Assembly: GCA_005889445.1 (NCBI GenBank)
Contig: VBGS01000047.1
Span: 2,819 to 26,628, forward strand
DNA length: 23,810 nucleotides
Direction: 5' to 3'
DNA from: Chloroflexota bacterium
Lineage (GTDB): Bacteria > Chloroflexota > Limnocylindria > P2-11E
Below, piece by piece: positions 6,047-14,190 of the stretch. The notes under the pieces are model-generated. The model did not search any database. It was not told the origin of the DNA and saw nothing but the letters and a program-made list of their open reading frames with translations. A program made the position numbers and the translations under genes. How positions within the stretch are numbered: position 1 is the stretch's first letter; every line of letters begins with the position of its first letter.

Positions 6047-7572
6047 CGACCCTCCGCCTCACGGGTCACGACCTCACGATCGCGGATGTGATCGAGGTGG
6101 CGCGGGGCGACGTCGCTGTCGGCCTCGACCGCGCGGCCGAGCGATCGGTGCAGCAGGCGGCCAAGGTCGTCGCGGAGATGGCCGAGCGTGACGACCCGGT
6201 GTACGGAGTGAACACGGGCTTCGGCGATCTCTCGACAGTGCGCGTCCCGCACGATCAGCTTCGCGCGCTCCAGCGCAATCTCCTGCGCAGCCACGCGGTC
6301 GGGGTCGGCCCGGACCTGCCGCATGACGTCGTCCGCGGCATCCTCCTGCTCCGCGCGAACACGCTCGCCGCGGGGCGTTCCGGCGTCCGGGCCGACGTCA
6401 TCGATCTGCTCTGCGACATGCTCAACCGACGCGTCCACCCGCGGATCCCGATGCACGGCAGCGTCGGCGCCTCCGGCGATCTCGCGCCGCTCGCCCACGC
6501 CGCACTCGTTCTCATCGGAGAAGGTGAGGCCACCGAGAGCGATCGCCGTCGCTCCGGCGCCGAGGCTCTGAGGGCCGCGGGCTTGAAGCCGATCGAGCTC
6601 GGTCCGAAGGAGGGTGTGTCGCTGATCAACGGGACGCAGGTGATGACCGCGATCGGCTGCCTCGCGCTCCACGACGCCGAGGTGCTGGCGACCACCGCGG
6701 ACGTGGTCGGTGCGATGTCCGCGGAGGCACTTCGCGGGACCGACCGTGCGTGGGACGAAGACCTGAACGCGTCGCGGCCACACCCCGGGCAGCAGGCGGT
6801 CGCCGCGAACCTCCGAGCGCTCATGGCGGGGAGCCCGAACGTCGCCTCCCATCGGACGGGCGACCCTCGGGTCCAGGATCCCTATTCGATCCGGTGCATT
6901 CCGCAGGTGCACGGGGCCACTCGCGACGCCCTCGCGTACACCCGCCGCGTCCTCGAGATCGAGATAAACGCGATCACGGACAATCCGATCGTGTTCGCCG
7001 AGGATGACCGCATCGTGAGCGGTGGCAACTTCCATGGTCAGCCTGTCGCCATCGCGCTCGATCTGGCGACGATCGCCGTCGCGGAGCTGGCCGACATCAG
7101 TGAGGCCAGGATCGATCGTATGACGAACGGGCACACCAGCGGCTTGCCGCCGTTCCTGAGCCCGAGCGCGGGAACGAACTCGGGGTTCATGGTCGCCCAG
7201 TACACCGCCGCCGCGCTCGTCACCGAGAACCGCCTGCGATCGTTCCCCGCGTCGGTCGAATCGCTCCCGACGTCCGCCGGGATGGAGGACCACGTGAGCA
7301 TGGGTGTCCACGCCGCGCACAAGCTCACCGAGGTCGTGCGGAACACGCGCGACGTCCTCGCGATCGAAGCGCTCTGCGGTGCGCAGGGCCTCGATCTTCT
7401 GGGCGCGACGACCGGACCCGGGATCGAGGAGGCGCGTCGCGTCGTCCGCGAGCGCTCGGCGCGCCTGGTCGAGGATCGCGCTCTCTCCGGCGAGATCGCG
7501 AGCATGGCCGACGCGATCGCCCGCGAGATCTTCATCGCGGCCGTGCGCGCGCGCGTTGGCGATCTCGCGTGA
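6043..7572 (+). CDS. hutH: Histidine/aromatic amino acid ammonia-lyase
   Basis: A protein of about 509 residues of the MIO-dependent ammonia-lyase family. Ala143-Ser144-Gly145 in G-S-V-G-A-S-G-D-L-A-P-L form the MIO prosthetic group, almost exactly where Pseudomonas histidase has them. Also present are Tyr54 in Y-G-V-N-T-G-F-G, His84 in L-L-R-S-H, Y-S-I-R-C-I-P-Q-V-H-G-A, and M-E-D-H-V-S-M. These favour histidine ammonia-lyase (histidine to urocanate plus ammonia), but other aromatic substrates cannot be excluded. No ATG, GTG or TTG lies between the upstream gene's stop and the conserved L-R-L-T-G-H-D-L-T. The only plausible start is ATA 6043, overlapping the carbonic anhydrase TAG, which gives a normal family length. 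The stop overlaps the next GTG by four bases. No hutU, hutI or hutG is in the window. Confidence 0.88.
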   Translation: MATLRLTGHDLTIADVIEVARGDVAVGLDRAAERSVQQAAKVVAEMAERDDPVYGVNTGFGDLSTVRVPHDQLRALQRNLLRSHAVGVGPDLPHDVVRGILLLRANTLAAGRSGVRADVIDLLCDMLNRRVHPRIPMHGSVGASGDLAPLAHAALVLIGEGEATESDRRRSGAEALRAAGLKPIELGPKEGVSLINGTQVMTAIGCLALHDAEVLATTADVVGAMSAEALRGTDRAWDEDLNASRPHPGQQAVAANLRALMAGSPNVASHRTGDPRVQDPYSIRCIPQVHGATRDALAYTRRVLEIEINAITDNPIVFAEDDRIVSGGNFHGQPVAIALDLATIAVAELADISEARIDRMTNGHTSGLPPFLSPSAGTNSGFMVAQYTAAALVTENRLRSFPASVESLPTSAGMEDHVSMGVHAAHKLTEVVRNTRDVLAIEALCGAQGLDLLGATTGPGIEEARRVVRERSARLVEDRALSGEIASMADAIAREIFIAAVRARVGDLA

Positions 7573-8030
7573 GGCTGACCCTTCACGTCAACGGCGCGGT
7601 CCACGAGATCGACGTCGCGCCGACGCTCCCGCTCCTCGCGGTCCTCCGCGACGACCTGGGGCTCACCGGAACGCGGTATGGCTGCGGACGTGGCCAGTGC
7701 GGCGCGTGCTACGTCATCGCCGATCGCCGCGGAGTGGCGTCCTGCCTGCTGACCGTCGAGCAGGCATCGCGGATGGAGATCACGACCGTCGAAGGCCTCG
7801 CGAAGGGCGATTCGCTCACCCCACTGCAGCAGGCCTTCGTCGACCTCGACGCGATGCAGTGCGGCTACTGCACGAGCGGCATGCTCATCTCCGCGACGGT
7901 GCTCCTGGCGAATGAGCCTGTGCCCGACGAGACGGCGGTGCGCGACGCCCTCGCCGGCCACCTGTGCAGGTGCGGCGTTTACGGGCGCGCGATCCGCGCC
8001 GTCCTGACGGCGGCCGAGGCCTCGCGGTGA
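7569..8030 (+). CDS. 2Fe-2S subunit of a molybdenum hydroxylase (xanthine dehydrogenase / IorA type)
   Basis: A 153-residue protein with two [2Fe-2S] clusters. The plant-ferredoxin-like N-terminal domain has Cys39, Cys44, Cys47 and Cys59 (C-G-R-G-Q-C-G-A-C). The alpha-helical domain has Cys98, Cys101, Cys133 and Cys135 (C-G-Y-C ... C-R-C-G). This is the small subunit of molybdenum hydroxylases such as isoquinoline 1-oxidoreductase, nicotinate dehydrogenase and CO/xanthine dehydrogenases; it carries electrons from the molybdenum site. It starts at GTG 7569 in a GTGA overlap with the ammonia-lyase and ends in another GTGA overlap with the catalytic subunit, so translation of the three is coupled. 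Confidence 0.93.
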   Translation: MRLTLHVNGAVHEIDVAPTLPLLAVLRDDLGLTGTRYGCGRGQCGACYVIADRRGVASCLLTVEQASRMEITTVEGLAKGDSLTPLQQAFVDLDAMQCGYCTSGMLISATVLLANEPVPDETAVRDALAGHLCRCGVYGRAIRAVLTAAEASR

Positions 8031-10018
8031 GCGGCTGGGGCGAGGAGCGACCCACCGACCTCGCGCAGCGCATTCGCATCGACCCGGACGGCACGATCGA
8101 GGCGTTCTCGGGAAAGATCGATTTCGGGCAGGGCATCCGCACCGCGTTCGCCCAGATCGTCGCCGACGAGCTCGACGTCCCGATCGAGCGAGTGCGCGTC
8201 GTTCTCGGCGACACGGCACGGGTGCCCTTCGATTTCGGCACGTTCGGCAGCCACTCGGTCGCGCAGGAGACGCCTCACCTCCGTCGGGCTGCCGCCTTCG
8301 CGCGACGTCAGCTCCTCGAGCGCGCCAGCCGCAAGCTCGGCCTTCCCGTGGAACGTCTCGATACGCGCGAGGGCAGCGTCGTGTCGGACCGGTCATCGAT
8401 CGGGTACGGCGAGCTCGTCAACGGCTCGCCGCTGGCGGGACCGATCCCCGACGACATCCCCCTCATGCCCACGGAGCGCCACCGCTACTCGGGCCGACCG
8501 ATGCCGCGACTCGAAGCACGCGAGATCGTGACCGGCCGCGCGACCTACGTGGCCGACGTGCGGCTTGCCGGAATGGCGCGCGGCGCGATGGTGCGCCCGC
8601 CGGCGCGCGGCGCGAAGCTGCGCTCGGTCGACGACAGCGCCGCTCGCCGGATGCCCGGAGTCATCGCGATCGTTCGGAACGGCGACGTCCTCGGTGTCGT
8701 GGCCGAACGCGACGAGCAAGCTCGGGCCGCCGCGGCGGCGGTCCTCGCGGACTGGCACGCGGTGCCGGTCGAGGGCCCGAGCGCGGACGTACCGATGCGC
8801 CGCGATGCCCAGACCGCGGCGCGCCTCGCAGGCGCGGCGACGCGCCTCGAGCGGACCTTCGTGCTGCCGTCCATCGCGAACGCGCCGATCGGCCCGAGCG
8901 CGGCCGTGGCCGATGTCCGCGCGGAGGGCGCGACCGTGTACGTCGGAACGCATCGCCCCTTCGGGGTCCGTGATCAGGTCGCGAAGGCGATCGGCCTCGC
9001 GCCAGAGCGCGTTCGCGTGATCCCGATGATCACGAGCGGCACGTACGGACGGAACAGCCAGGGCGATGCGACGATCGAGGCCGCCATCCTCAGCAAGGGC
9101 GCCGGTCGGCCGGTGCTGCTCCAGTGGACGCGCGAGGAGGAGTTCGCGTGGTCGCCGTCGCGGCCGGAGGCGGTGCTCGAGGTCAGGGCCGGTCTCGGCG
9201 CCGACGGGCGCATCGTCGCATGGCGCTACGACGAGCACACCAACGTGCACACCGCCGCCGGGCTCGATCCGCAGGTGCTCGGGGTCACCTCCGGGCGGAA
9301 CGCGATCCCGCCCTACGCGATCGGCACGGCCGAGGTGACGCTGCACATCGAACCGACCCGTCTGCGCACCGCGAACTTCCGATCGCTCGCCGCGGCGGAG
9401 AACGTGTTCGCGATCGAGTCGTTCATGGACGAGCTCGCCATCGCCGCGAAGCAGGACCCGCTCGCGTTCCGCCTGCGGCACATCGATGATCAGCGTTTCC
9501 GACGCGTGGTCGAGCGCGTGGCCGAACGAAGCGCCCTCGCGGCGGCGCCACCGGCGCGCCGCGGGCGTGGCCTGGCATGCACGATCTACCACGGCACGTA
9601 CGTCGCCCAGGTGGCGGAGGTCGAGGTCGCGGCATCGGGCGCGATCCGACTCCTTAGGTTCTGGTGCGTCGTCGATCCCGGACAGGTGCTCAATCCGGAC
9701 GGCGTGCGCAACCAGATCGAGGGCGGCATCCAGCAGTCCGCGTCCTGGACGTTGCTCGAGGAGCTTCGACATCGCGAAGGACGCGTCGTGGCCACCGGCT
9801 GGGACACGTACCCGATCGCGACGTTCCGCGATGCGCCCGAGTCGATCGAGGTCCTCGTCGAGGGCGACGAGGCCGCGCCGCCGACCGGTGTCGGCGAACC
9901 CGGGGCGGTGCCCGCGGCCGCCGCGATCGCGAACGCCGTCTATGCGGCCTGCGGCGCGCGCATTCGCGAGCTCCCGATCACGCGTGAGCGCGTGCGGGCC
10001 GCCCTCGCGCCTCGCTAG
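8027..10018 (+). CDS. Molybdopterin-binding catalytic subunit, IorB/xanthine dehydrogenase family
   Basis: A 663-residue molybdenum-cofactor subunit. It begins directly with a family domain (R-I-D-P-D-G-T-I-E-A-F-S-G-K, then D-F-G-Q-G-I-R-T-A), the order seen in IorB and nicotinate dehydrogenase subunit B. A second conserved part starts near residue 160 (R-Y-S-G-R-P-M-P-R). The C terminus carries G-V-G-E-P-G, whose Glu is the catalytic base in this superfamily. Unlike many IorB proteins it has no Tat signal, so the enzyme is probably cytoplasmic. There is no FAD subunit, so the electron acceptor is unknown. The start is GTG 8027, overlapping the small-subunit stop. These enzymes hydroxylate N-heterocycles or aldehydes; together with the ammonia-lyase upstream, the product of that enzyme is an attractive but unproven substrate. 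Confidence 0.88.
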   Translation: MSGWGEERPTDLAQRIRIDPDGTIEAFSGKIDFGQGIRTAFAQIVADELDVPIERVRVVLGDTARVPFDFGTFGSHSVAQETPHLRRAAAFARRQLLERASRKLGLPVERLDTREGSVVSDRSSIGYGELVNGSPLAGPIPDDIPLMPTERHRYSGRPMPRLEAREIVTGRATYVADVRLAGMARGAMVRPPARGAKLRSVDDSAARRMPGVIAIVRNGDVLGVVAERDEQARAAAAAVLADWHAVPVEGPSADVPMRRDAQTAARLAGAATRLERTFVLPSIANAPIGPSAAVADVRAEGATVYVGTHRPFGVRDQVAKAIGLAPERVRVIPMITSGTYGRNSQGDATIEAAILSKGAGRPVLLQWTREEEFAWSPSRPEAVLEVRAGLGADGRIVAWRYDEHTNVHTAAGLDPQVLGVTSGRNAIPPYAIGTAEVTLHIEPTRLRTANFRSLAAAENVFAIESFMDELAIAAKQDPLAFRLRHIDDQRFRRVVERVAERSALAAAPPARRGRGLACTIYHGTYVAQVAEVEVAASGAIRLLRFWCVVDPGQVLNPDGVRNQIEGGIQQSASWTLLEELRHREGRVVATGWDTYPIATFRDAPESIEVLVEGDEAAPPTGVGEPGAVPAAAAIANAVYAACGARIRELPITRERVRAALAPR

Positions 10019-10878
10019 CGCTCCGAGCCGCTCTTCGGCGGCAGCGCCGGCCCGGCGGGCCCGTATGGAACGGGGATGAACTCCACGCCAGGCCGCCGCT
10101 GCGTCGCCTGGGGGAAGAGATCCATCACCTCGTAGAGCTCGCGAGGCATCTCCTCGTGGACCGCGATGCCGAGCATGGAGAGCTCTTCGACGCCGAGGGC
10201 GTAATCGTGTGTTACCTCACCGGTCGCGAGCGCGGTCGCGATGCGCTCGGCATCGACCTCGCTGTGGTGTTCGAGCAGGAGCTTCTTGAGCGTCGCCTTC
10301 ACCTGGCGTAGCGCCTTCTCGGCGAGATCACCGAGGATCAGCGTCTGATCGTCGCGGTTGGGGTTCGGCTGCGAGAGGGCCTTCAGGATCGACGCCGCCG
10401 CGTACGACGCCTGCGGCGTCCCGAGCTGCGGATCCACCGGGCCGAGCACCGCGTTGGAATCCATGACGATCTCGTCGCCCGAGAGGGCGATGAGCGCGCC
10501 GCCCGACATCGCGTAGTGAGGTACGAAGACCGTCACCTTTCCCTTGTGCCGTTTCAGCGCGAAGGCGATCTGCTCGGCGGCGAGGACGAGGCCGCCGGGC
10601 GTGTGCAGGAGCAGATCGATCCCGAGCTCCGGCGGCGTCAGTCTGATGGCGCGAAGGATCTGCTCGGAGTCCTCGATATCGATGTAGCGCGCGATGGGGA
10701 ACCCGAGGAACGACATCGTCTCCTGTCGATGGATCATCGAGATGAGGCGGGTGCCACGCTTTCGCTCGAACGAGTGGAACGCGCGGTCGCGGCGGACCGC
10801 GAGCATCTGCTTCTGGTACAGCGGGATGAAGAACTGGCCGAGGATGAACAGCCAAAAGAGCCAGGAGAGATCGAACAC
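10015..10878 (-). CDS. Membrane-anchored SDH-family Clp-fold serine protease
   Basis: A 287-residue protein of the SDH/ClpP-fold serine proteinase family (related to SppA and NfeD-like proteases). An N-terminal hydrophobic helix (residues about 4-20) is followed by a basic stretch. Next comes the ClpP-like core with D-L-L-L-H-T-P-G-G-L, which shapes the oxyanion hole, and Y-A-M-S-G-G with likely nucleophile Ser125; D-P-Q-L-G follows. The start is GTG 10878, preceded by AAGGGGG at proper spacing; a longer upstream frame is unconserved. Length matches the family. It converges on the molybdenum hydroxylase gene and the two TAG stops share one CTAG. It diverges from the HAD gene with 40 bases between. 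Confidence 0.87.
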   Translation of the reverse strand: MFDLSWLFWLFILGQFFIPLYQKQMLAVRRDRAFHSFERKRGTRLISMIHRQETMSFLGFPIARYIDIEDSEQILRAIRLTPPELGIDLLLHTPGGLVLAAEQIAFALKRHKGKVTVFVPHYAMSGGALIALSGDEIVMDSNAVLGPVDPQLGTPQASYAAASILKALSQPNPNRDDQTLILGDLAEKALRQVKATLKKLLLEHHSEVDAERIATALATGEVTHDYALGVEELSMLGIAVHEEMPRELYEVMDLFPQATQRRPGVEFIPVPYGPAGPALPPKSGSER

Positions 10879-10918
10879 CGACGCCGCCCCCTTCGCGCGG
10901 TTCCGTATCGTTCGCGCC

Positions 10919-11659
10919 GTGACCGCGCCGCGTGCCGTCATTTTCGACCTCGGCGGCACCCTCGTGCACTGGTCCGATTGGGAGACCGGCGCCGGGCAGA
11001 AGTGGGCCGCCTCGTATGACCATCTCATCACTCAGTCCGCCGGTCGTCGCTGGCCCTCGCGGGACGCGTACGTGGTCGCGATGCGTGAGGCCGAGCGCGA
11101 GCACTGGCGCCGCGTGGACACCGAGCATTGGAGCGGCCCGCCGACGGGTCTGGTACGCGAGGGCTTCGACCGCTTGGGCGTGCCGGTGAGCGAGGCGGAG
11201 CTCCTCGCCGCCATGGACGGGTACGCCAAGGCGATCGCGGGGTGGTCGACCGTAGATCCGGACGGCGCCACGACGGTGAAGCTCCTGCGAGATCGCGGCT
11301 ACCGCATCGGTCTGCTGTCGAACACATGGTGGGCCGCGGACTGGCACAACGCCGATCTCGTCATGCATGGGCTCGCGGCGCTGATCGACGTGATCGTCTA
11401 CACGTCGGACCTCGCGCACTCGAAGCCACACCCGGCCGTGTTCGACGAGGTCGCGAGCCGCCTCGGCGTCGAACCGCAGGAATGCGTGATGATCGGAGAC
11501 CGCATGGTCGACGACGTCAGCGGTGCGCTCGAAGCGGGGATGAGAGCGGTGTGGCGAAAAAACGAATCCGGGTTCCCGTCATCGATCGCCGTGCCAACAG
11601 CGGAAGTCACCCGTCTCGCCGAGCTTCCCGAGCTCTTGCGGACGTGGGGCGGTCAATAG
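10919..11659 (+). CDS. HAD-superfamily hydrolase
   Basis: A 246-residue haloacid dehalogenase-like hydrolase. Motif I is F-D-L-G-G-T-L (nucleophile Asp10; the usual second Asp is Gly). Motif II is L-L-S-N-T-W-W, motif III is the Lys in H-S-K-P-H-P, and motif IV is I-G-D-R-M-V-D-D. An alpha-helical cap lies between motif I and motif II, as in subfamily I phosphatases. With Gly in place of the general acid/base Asp, phosphatase activity may be altered, though such proteins are common. The start is GTG 10919 because V-T-A-P-R-A-V-I-F-D leads straight into motif I. The substrate is unknown. Confidence 0.88.
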   Translation: MTAPRAVIFDLGGTLVHWSDWETGAGQKWAASYDHLITQSAGRRWPSRDAYVVAMREAEREHWRRVDTEHWSGPPTGLVREGFDRLGVPVSEAELLAAMDGYAKAIAGWSTVDPDGATTVKLLRDRGYRIGLLSNTWWAADWHNADLVMHGLAALIDVIVYTSDLAHSKPHPAVFDEVASRLGVEPQECVMIGDRMVDDVSGALEAGMRAVWRKNESGFPSSIAVPTAEVTRLAELPELLRTWGGQ

Positions 11660-12291
11660 TCGCCAAGACGACGCAGCGCCGAAACCCTCTCTTCGCGACG
11701 GGGTCCCCCCGGCCTGACGGCCGGCTCCCCATCGCGCGGGGGCCCTCGGCGCTGCGTCGTCCGCGGCGGCGGTGTTCCTGGGCCCAGCACGAGCCGTTGC
11801 TCAGCTACCACGACAAAGAGTGGGGTGTTCCGCTGCACGACGATCGACGACTGTTCGAATTCTTGGTTTTGGAAGGCATGCAGGCCGGGCTCTCGTGGGA
11901 GATCGTGCTCCGGCGCCGTTCTGCCTTCCGCAGAGCGTTCGCGCGGTTTGCTCCTTCGAGGGTCGCCGCCTTCGGCTCGGCGGACATCGCGCGCCTCATG
12001 ACCGACGCATCGATCATCCGCAACCGCGCCAAGATCGACGCGGCCATCGGCAACGCGCGCGCGTTCCTCGCGGTGAAGAAGGAATTCCGGTCGTTCGATC
12101 GATACGCGTGGGGATTTACCGACAAGAACGAGTTCTCGAAGGATCTGCTGCGTCGAGGCTTCCGTTTCGTCGGACCGACCATCGTCGAGTCGTTCATGCA
12201 AGCCGTCGGCATCCGCAACGATCACGAGCGGGGCTGCTACCGGTGGTCGGAGCTGGCAAAGGCCGCCCGGGAGCGCCCGCGCGTTTCTTGA
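11644..12291 (+). CDS. tag: 3-methyladenine DNA glycosylase I
   Basis: A Tag-family DNA glycosylase that removes 3-methyladenine from alkylated DNA. The zinc-snap ligands are present: Cys44 in R-C-S-W, His56 in Y-H-D-K-E-W-G, and the C-terminal His and Cys of N-D-H-E-R-G-C. Other family motifs are L-E-G-M-Q-A-G-L-S-W and F-V-G-P-T-I-V-E-S-F-M-Q-A. The only canonical in-frame start after the HAD coding region begins is GTG 11644, overlapping the HAD gene by 16 bases. It gives 215 residues with a 43-residue Arg/Pro-rich extension that other Tag proteins lack. Residues of about 9-40 of that extension are encoded by a long hairpin. A CTG at 11752 would start the protein six residues before R-C-S-W and may be the true start. 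It ends one base before the convergent amidohydrolase stop. Confidence 0.87.
   Translation: MGRSIVAKTTQRRNPLFATGSPRPDGRLPIARGPSALRRPRRRCSWAQHEPLLSYHDKEWGVPLHDDRRLFEFLVLEGMQAGLSWEIVLRRRSAFRRAFARFAPSRVAAFGSADIARLMTDASIIRNRAKIDAAIGNARAFLAVKKEFRSFDRYAWGFTDKNEFSKDLLRRGFRFVGPTIVESFMQAVGIRNDHERGCYRWSELAKAARERPRVS
11667..11761. repeat. Long imperfect hairpin at the HAD/tag junction
   Basis: The arms 11667-11682 and 11746-11761 are perfect 16-base reverse complements (gacgacgcagcgccga and its complement). Inside, cgcgacgggg near 11694-11703 pairs with ccccatcgcg near 11727-11736 with one mismatch. At the tip ccggcc-tgac-ggccgg forms a perfect six-base stem. The whole is a three-tier foldback of about 95 bases with no T-run. 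It resembles an interspersed palindromic element or a folded RNA leader. It lies eight bases after the HAD stop and covers the predicted N-terminal extension of the glycosylase. Confidence 0.72.
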
Positions 12292-12292
12292 G

Positions 12293-13963
12293 TCAGGCCT
12301 GTCGGCGATGGATCACGCGACCGCCGAGCACCGTCAGGTCGACGGTCGTGGAGTCGATCTCCCGAGCGTTGAGCCGGAAAATGTCGCGTGAGAGCACGAC
12401 CAGGTCGGCGAGCTTTCCCAGAGCGATGCTCCCTTTGCGGTCCTCCTCGTATGAGGCGTAGGCCGGATTGATCGTGTACGCGGCGACCGCCTCCTCGATC
12501 GTCAGCGCTTCGTCGGGGTGCCACCCGCGCTCGATTGCGAGGGCGATGTTGCGCAGGGGAGCGAGCGGGGTCGCGCGCTGTTCGTTGAAGCTTCCGGGCC
12601 AGTCCGAAACGATATCGAGCCGCGCACCAGCGTTATGCAGCGCGCGCCACGCATGCGCGGTCTTCGCGCGCGCCGGCCCCAGGCGGCGCTCGACGGTGCG
12701 CTCGTCGTTCAAGAGATGTTGCGGTGTGATGTCGACGATCAGCCCGAGCCTGCCGATGCGTTCGATCTCCCGAGCGCTCGGATACCAGGCGTGGATCACG
12801 CGGAGCCGCCGGTCACGAGGAGGATTGGCGCGGATCGCGGCTTCGTACCAGTCGAGCAGCAGGCGATGCGCCTTGTCGCCGATGGTGTGAACGACCGGAT
12901 CGAAACCGGCCATGTCGGCCGCCGCGATGTCGGCCGCCATCGTCGCTTCGTCGACGAAGCGGAACGTGAAAGAGCCGGCGAAGTCCGGGTCGTCGGCGTA
13001 GGGCTCCTCCATCAGGAACCCGTCGATGAATGCCTTCAACGCCCCGAAACGGAGCTTGCCCTCGTCCGCGCGCGGTCGGATCCCGCGAGCAACCACCTCG
13101 CCCCAGACCGCGAGCGTGAGGAAGGCGTAGACGCGGACGGAGAGCTCGTCCCGGCGCTGGAGCTCGCGGAAGAGCTCGAGATCGGTCGCGCTGCGTTCGA
13201 CGTCCGTGTGGAAGAGATGCCGTTGCGAGATCTCGTCCAAACGCGCGACGTCGTGGATCGAGGTGATCCCGGCTTGGCGGAGATCGCCCAGCGCCGCGCG
13301 ACCGCCCAGGACCATCTGCTCCAGGTTCAGCGGAGGGATGAGCTCGGCCATTCGCTCGCCGGCGCGGCCGAACAGCACGCCGGTCGGCTCGCCGGAGGCG
13401 TCGCGCTCGATGCCGCCGCCACGCGGGTCGGGTGCGCGCCGTCCGATCCGCGCGCGCTCGAAGGCCAGGGAGTTCGCGACGTGGGCACCGTCAACGCGGC
13501 GGATCAGAAGCGGGTGGTCCGGCGCCGCGCGGTCGAGCGCGGCGCGATCGATCGGTGGCACCCCGTGGCGCGGCAGATCCTTCGCGTCCGCGTCCCACGC
13601 GACCGCGGCGCCCACATCGCCACCGGTGAGCCAGATGCCGGCGGGCACGCGGGCGGCCGCCGCGCGGATCCGTCCGAGGACGTCGTCCATTTCGCGCTCG
13701 TCGTAGAGCCCGATCCGGAACGTCCACGCGGCCGCATTGCCGAAATGGGTGTGCGCGTCGATGAACCCCGGGAGCAGGAGACGTCCCGCGAGATCGATGA
13801 CCTCCGTCGATCCGCCTTGGAGGACGGCCACATCGTCCTCCGAGCCAACCGCGACGATGCGTTCGCCGCGAACGGCCACGGCGCGCGCTTCGGGGCGTCG
13901 CGGATCGACGGTCCAGACCCGGCCACCGCGGAGGATGAGATCGGCCGGTTCGGCCGTGCTCAG
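12293..13963 (-). CDS. YtcJ-like amidohydrolase
   Basis: About 556 residues of the metal-dependent amidohydrolase family 3 (YtcJ/NfdA-like). The N-terminal beta-sandwich begins A-D-L-I-L-R-G-G-R-V-W-T-V-D, followed by the metal motif D-A-H-T-H-F-G (His71, His73). Later come V-V-H-T-I-G-D-K-A, V-I-H-A-W-Y-P and V-S-D-W-P-G-S, and a C-terminal G-K-L-A-D-L-V-V-L-S. These enzymes hydrolyse amide, formamide or related C-N bonds. No ATG, GTG or TTG fits the conserved start; CTG 13963 overlaps the TGA of the upstream small gene (CTGA) and gives a normal length. The nearest canonical in-frame start (14092) would overlap that gene by 130 bases. It is the last gene of the leftward operon. Confidence 0.87.
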   Translation of the reverse strand: MSTAEPADLILRGGRVWTVDPRRPEARAVAVRGERIVAVGSEDDVAVLQGGSTEVIDLAGRLLLPGFIDAHTHFGNAAAWTFRIGLYDEREMDDVLGRIRAAAARVPAGIWLTGGDVGAAVAWDADAKDLPRHGVPPIDRAALDRAAPDHPLLIRRVDGAHVANSLAFERARIGRRAPDPRGGGIERDASGEPTGVLFGRAGERMAELIPPLNLEQMVLGGRAALGDLRQAGITSIHDVARLDEISQRHLFHTDVERSATDLELFRELQRRDELSVRVYAFLTLAVWGEVVARGIRPRADEGKLRFGALKAFIDGFLMEEPYADDPDFAGSFTFRFVDEATMAADIAAADMAGFDPVVHTIGDKAHRLLLDWYEAAIRANPPRDRRLRVIHAWYPSAREIERIGRLGLIVDITPQHLLNDERTVERRLGPARAKTAHAWRALHNAGARLDIVSDWPGSFNEQRATPLAPLRNIALAIERGWHPDEALTIEEAVAAYTINPAYASYEEDRKGSIALGKLADLVVLSRDIFRLNAREIDSTTVDLTVLGGRVIHRRQA

Positions 13964-14190
13964 CCGGCGCGGCGCCGCGCGTTCCGCCCGGCGCGATACA
14001 GATTCGCGAGGACGAGCGCGAGGACCAGCGCGAGCAACACCCAGCCGGCGTTCTCGCCGAGGGCGTCGGAGCCGGAATGCGCGATGACCCACGTGATGGC
14101 GAGCGCGACGATCGCGCCGATGGCGAGCTGCCCGTCATCGACGAGCAGCCCATAGGTGTTGTCCCACACCGCACGCAGGACGCTAGACAT
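13960..14190 (-). CDS. Small two-helix membrane protein (76 aa)
   Basis: A 76-residue protein with two predicted membrane helices (about 22-39 and 48-64) and a basic C-terminal tail, R-A-G-R-N-A-R-R-R. I do not recognise a family. It begins with ATG 14190, overlapping the end of the COG4280-like gene by eight bases, and its TGA overlaps the amidohydrolase start, so it is embedded in the operon. The hydrophobic pattern and the overlaps make it a likely real gene. It might assist the neighbouring membrane protein, which is only a guess. Confidence 0.65.
   Translation of the reverse strand: MSSVLRAVWDNTYGLLVDDGQLAIGAIVALAITWVIAHSGSDALGENAGWVLLALVLALVLANLYRAGRNARRRAG

Noticed and set aside
6025..7320. 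A 431-codon minus-strand open frame
   Set aside because: Antisense shadow of the ammonia-lyase, rich in Arg, Asp and His without a recognisable fold.
8393..9772. A 459-codon minus-strand open frame
   Set aside because: Antisense shadow of the molybdopterin subunit, which has the conserved catalytic G-V-G-E-P-G.
12518..14155. A 545-codon plus-strand open frame
   Set aside because: Antisense shadow of the amidohydrolase, produced by the GC-rich codon bias; no domain pattern.
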